Positions 63,666 through 64,000 of a DNA stretch of 64,000 nt are shown here, piece after piece. Under the pieces are notes generated by a model. The model did not search any database. It was not told the origin of the DNA and worked only from the letters and a program-made list of their open reading frames with translations. Position numbers and translations under genes: made by a program. The first letter of the stretch is position 1. Every line of letters begins with the position of its first letter. This DNA is from Tetrahymena elliotti 4EA (taxonomy: Eukaryota > Ciliophora > Oligohymenophorea > Hymenostomatida > Tetrahymenidae): contig JH720307.1 in NCBI GenBank assembly GCA_000231825.2, positions 370,389-434,388 of the forward strand. Direction: 5' to 3'.

Positions 63666-64000
63666 TCAAAATATACTAATTTTTACAAAAAAACACAGTT
63701 GCTTATAAACGAAATCTTTAAGCAAATTAAAATCTAAGATGAAACCAATTAATTTTTAATTTAAAAATGTTATATCATTCAAGTTTGAAACTAAATGGAA
63801 TTCAATCTATGAAAAGAAAAAATGATTACAATTTTTTAAAAACAAAACGATTAAATTGCATATTAAAAATAAAAATAAATTTATAAAATAATATCAAATA
63901 ATTATTTATCATTAATATTATTAAATAATTGAATTATATTTTAAAATTATTTTATTCAATTTTTATGAACACTAAAAACCGTTTCATTTTCAATAAAACT
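63666..64000. other. AT-rich upstream DNA at window end
   Basis: Presumed promoter region of the PP2C gene, plus the end of the window. AT-rich with no coding frame. Confidence 0.5.

Noticed and set aside
1..64000. tRNA, rRNA, CRISPR, transposase, telomere repeats or IES boundaries
   Set aside because: No GC-rich cloverleaf with B-box, no repeat-spacer array, no transposase-like frame and no CCCCAA/GGGGTT tract was seen on either strand.

Overview
This window looks like macronuclear DNA of an oligohymenophorean ciliate, most like Tetrahymena. It is extremely AT-rich. Almost every long reading frame is open only if TAA and TAG are read as glutamine and TGA is the only stop. Introns are mostly 45-100 bp with GT..AG ends and very AT-rich, longer than Paramecium introns. 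No ribosome-binding sites, operons, tRNA or rRNA genes, CRISPR arrays, transposons or telomere repeats were seen. A standard-code ORF search breaks nearly all of these genes into fragments, so the models here were read by hand with the ciliate code. Intron positions are inferred from frame continuity plus GT/AG.

Layout. 1-10 kb, plus strand: a Q/N-rich protein (270-3140), a coiled-coil protein (3380-4974) and a long kinesin-12/KIF15-like motor (5572-10046). 10.7-14 kb, minus: two predicted multi-pass membrane proteins. 14.5 kb, plus: a PUB domain-thioredoxin fusion. 16-25.3 kb, minus: an Iwr1/SLC7A6OS-like RNA polymerase II import factor, a large Q/N-rich protein and a cytosolic carboxypeptidase (tubulin deglutamylase family). 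26-30 kb: a type I membrane protein with a KKxx tail, a small unknown protein, and PXMP4 on the plus strand. 31-37.2 kb: a coiled-coil protein ending in an ADP-ribosyltransferase-like domain, an unknown protein, and a NADAR-domain protein. 38-44.2 kb, minus: an LSM14/Scd6-like RNA-binding protein, a DCC-family protein, and a kinase-LRR protein. 44.8-48.9 kb, plus: two unknown proteins. 49.7-54.1 kb, minus: a secreted or membrane protein with an acidic repeat, a small unknown gene, and a RING-like zinc-finger protein. 55.6-57 kb, plus: an ARM-like protein. 57.8-63.7 kb, minus: a twin-CX9C mitochondrial-type protein in four small exons, and a PP2C phosphatase with long low-complexity flanks.

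The genes look like independent single-copy eukaryotic genes, not one system. Points of note are conserved glutamines encoded by TAA/TAG, the ADP-ribosyltransferase-like and NADAR genes lying within 3 kb of each other, the PUB-thioredoxin fusion with a CPPC active site, and two small spliced genes that ordinary ORF calling misses. Gaps between genes are 0.2-1.4 kb of AT-rich DNA.
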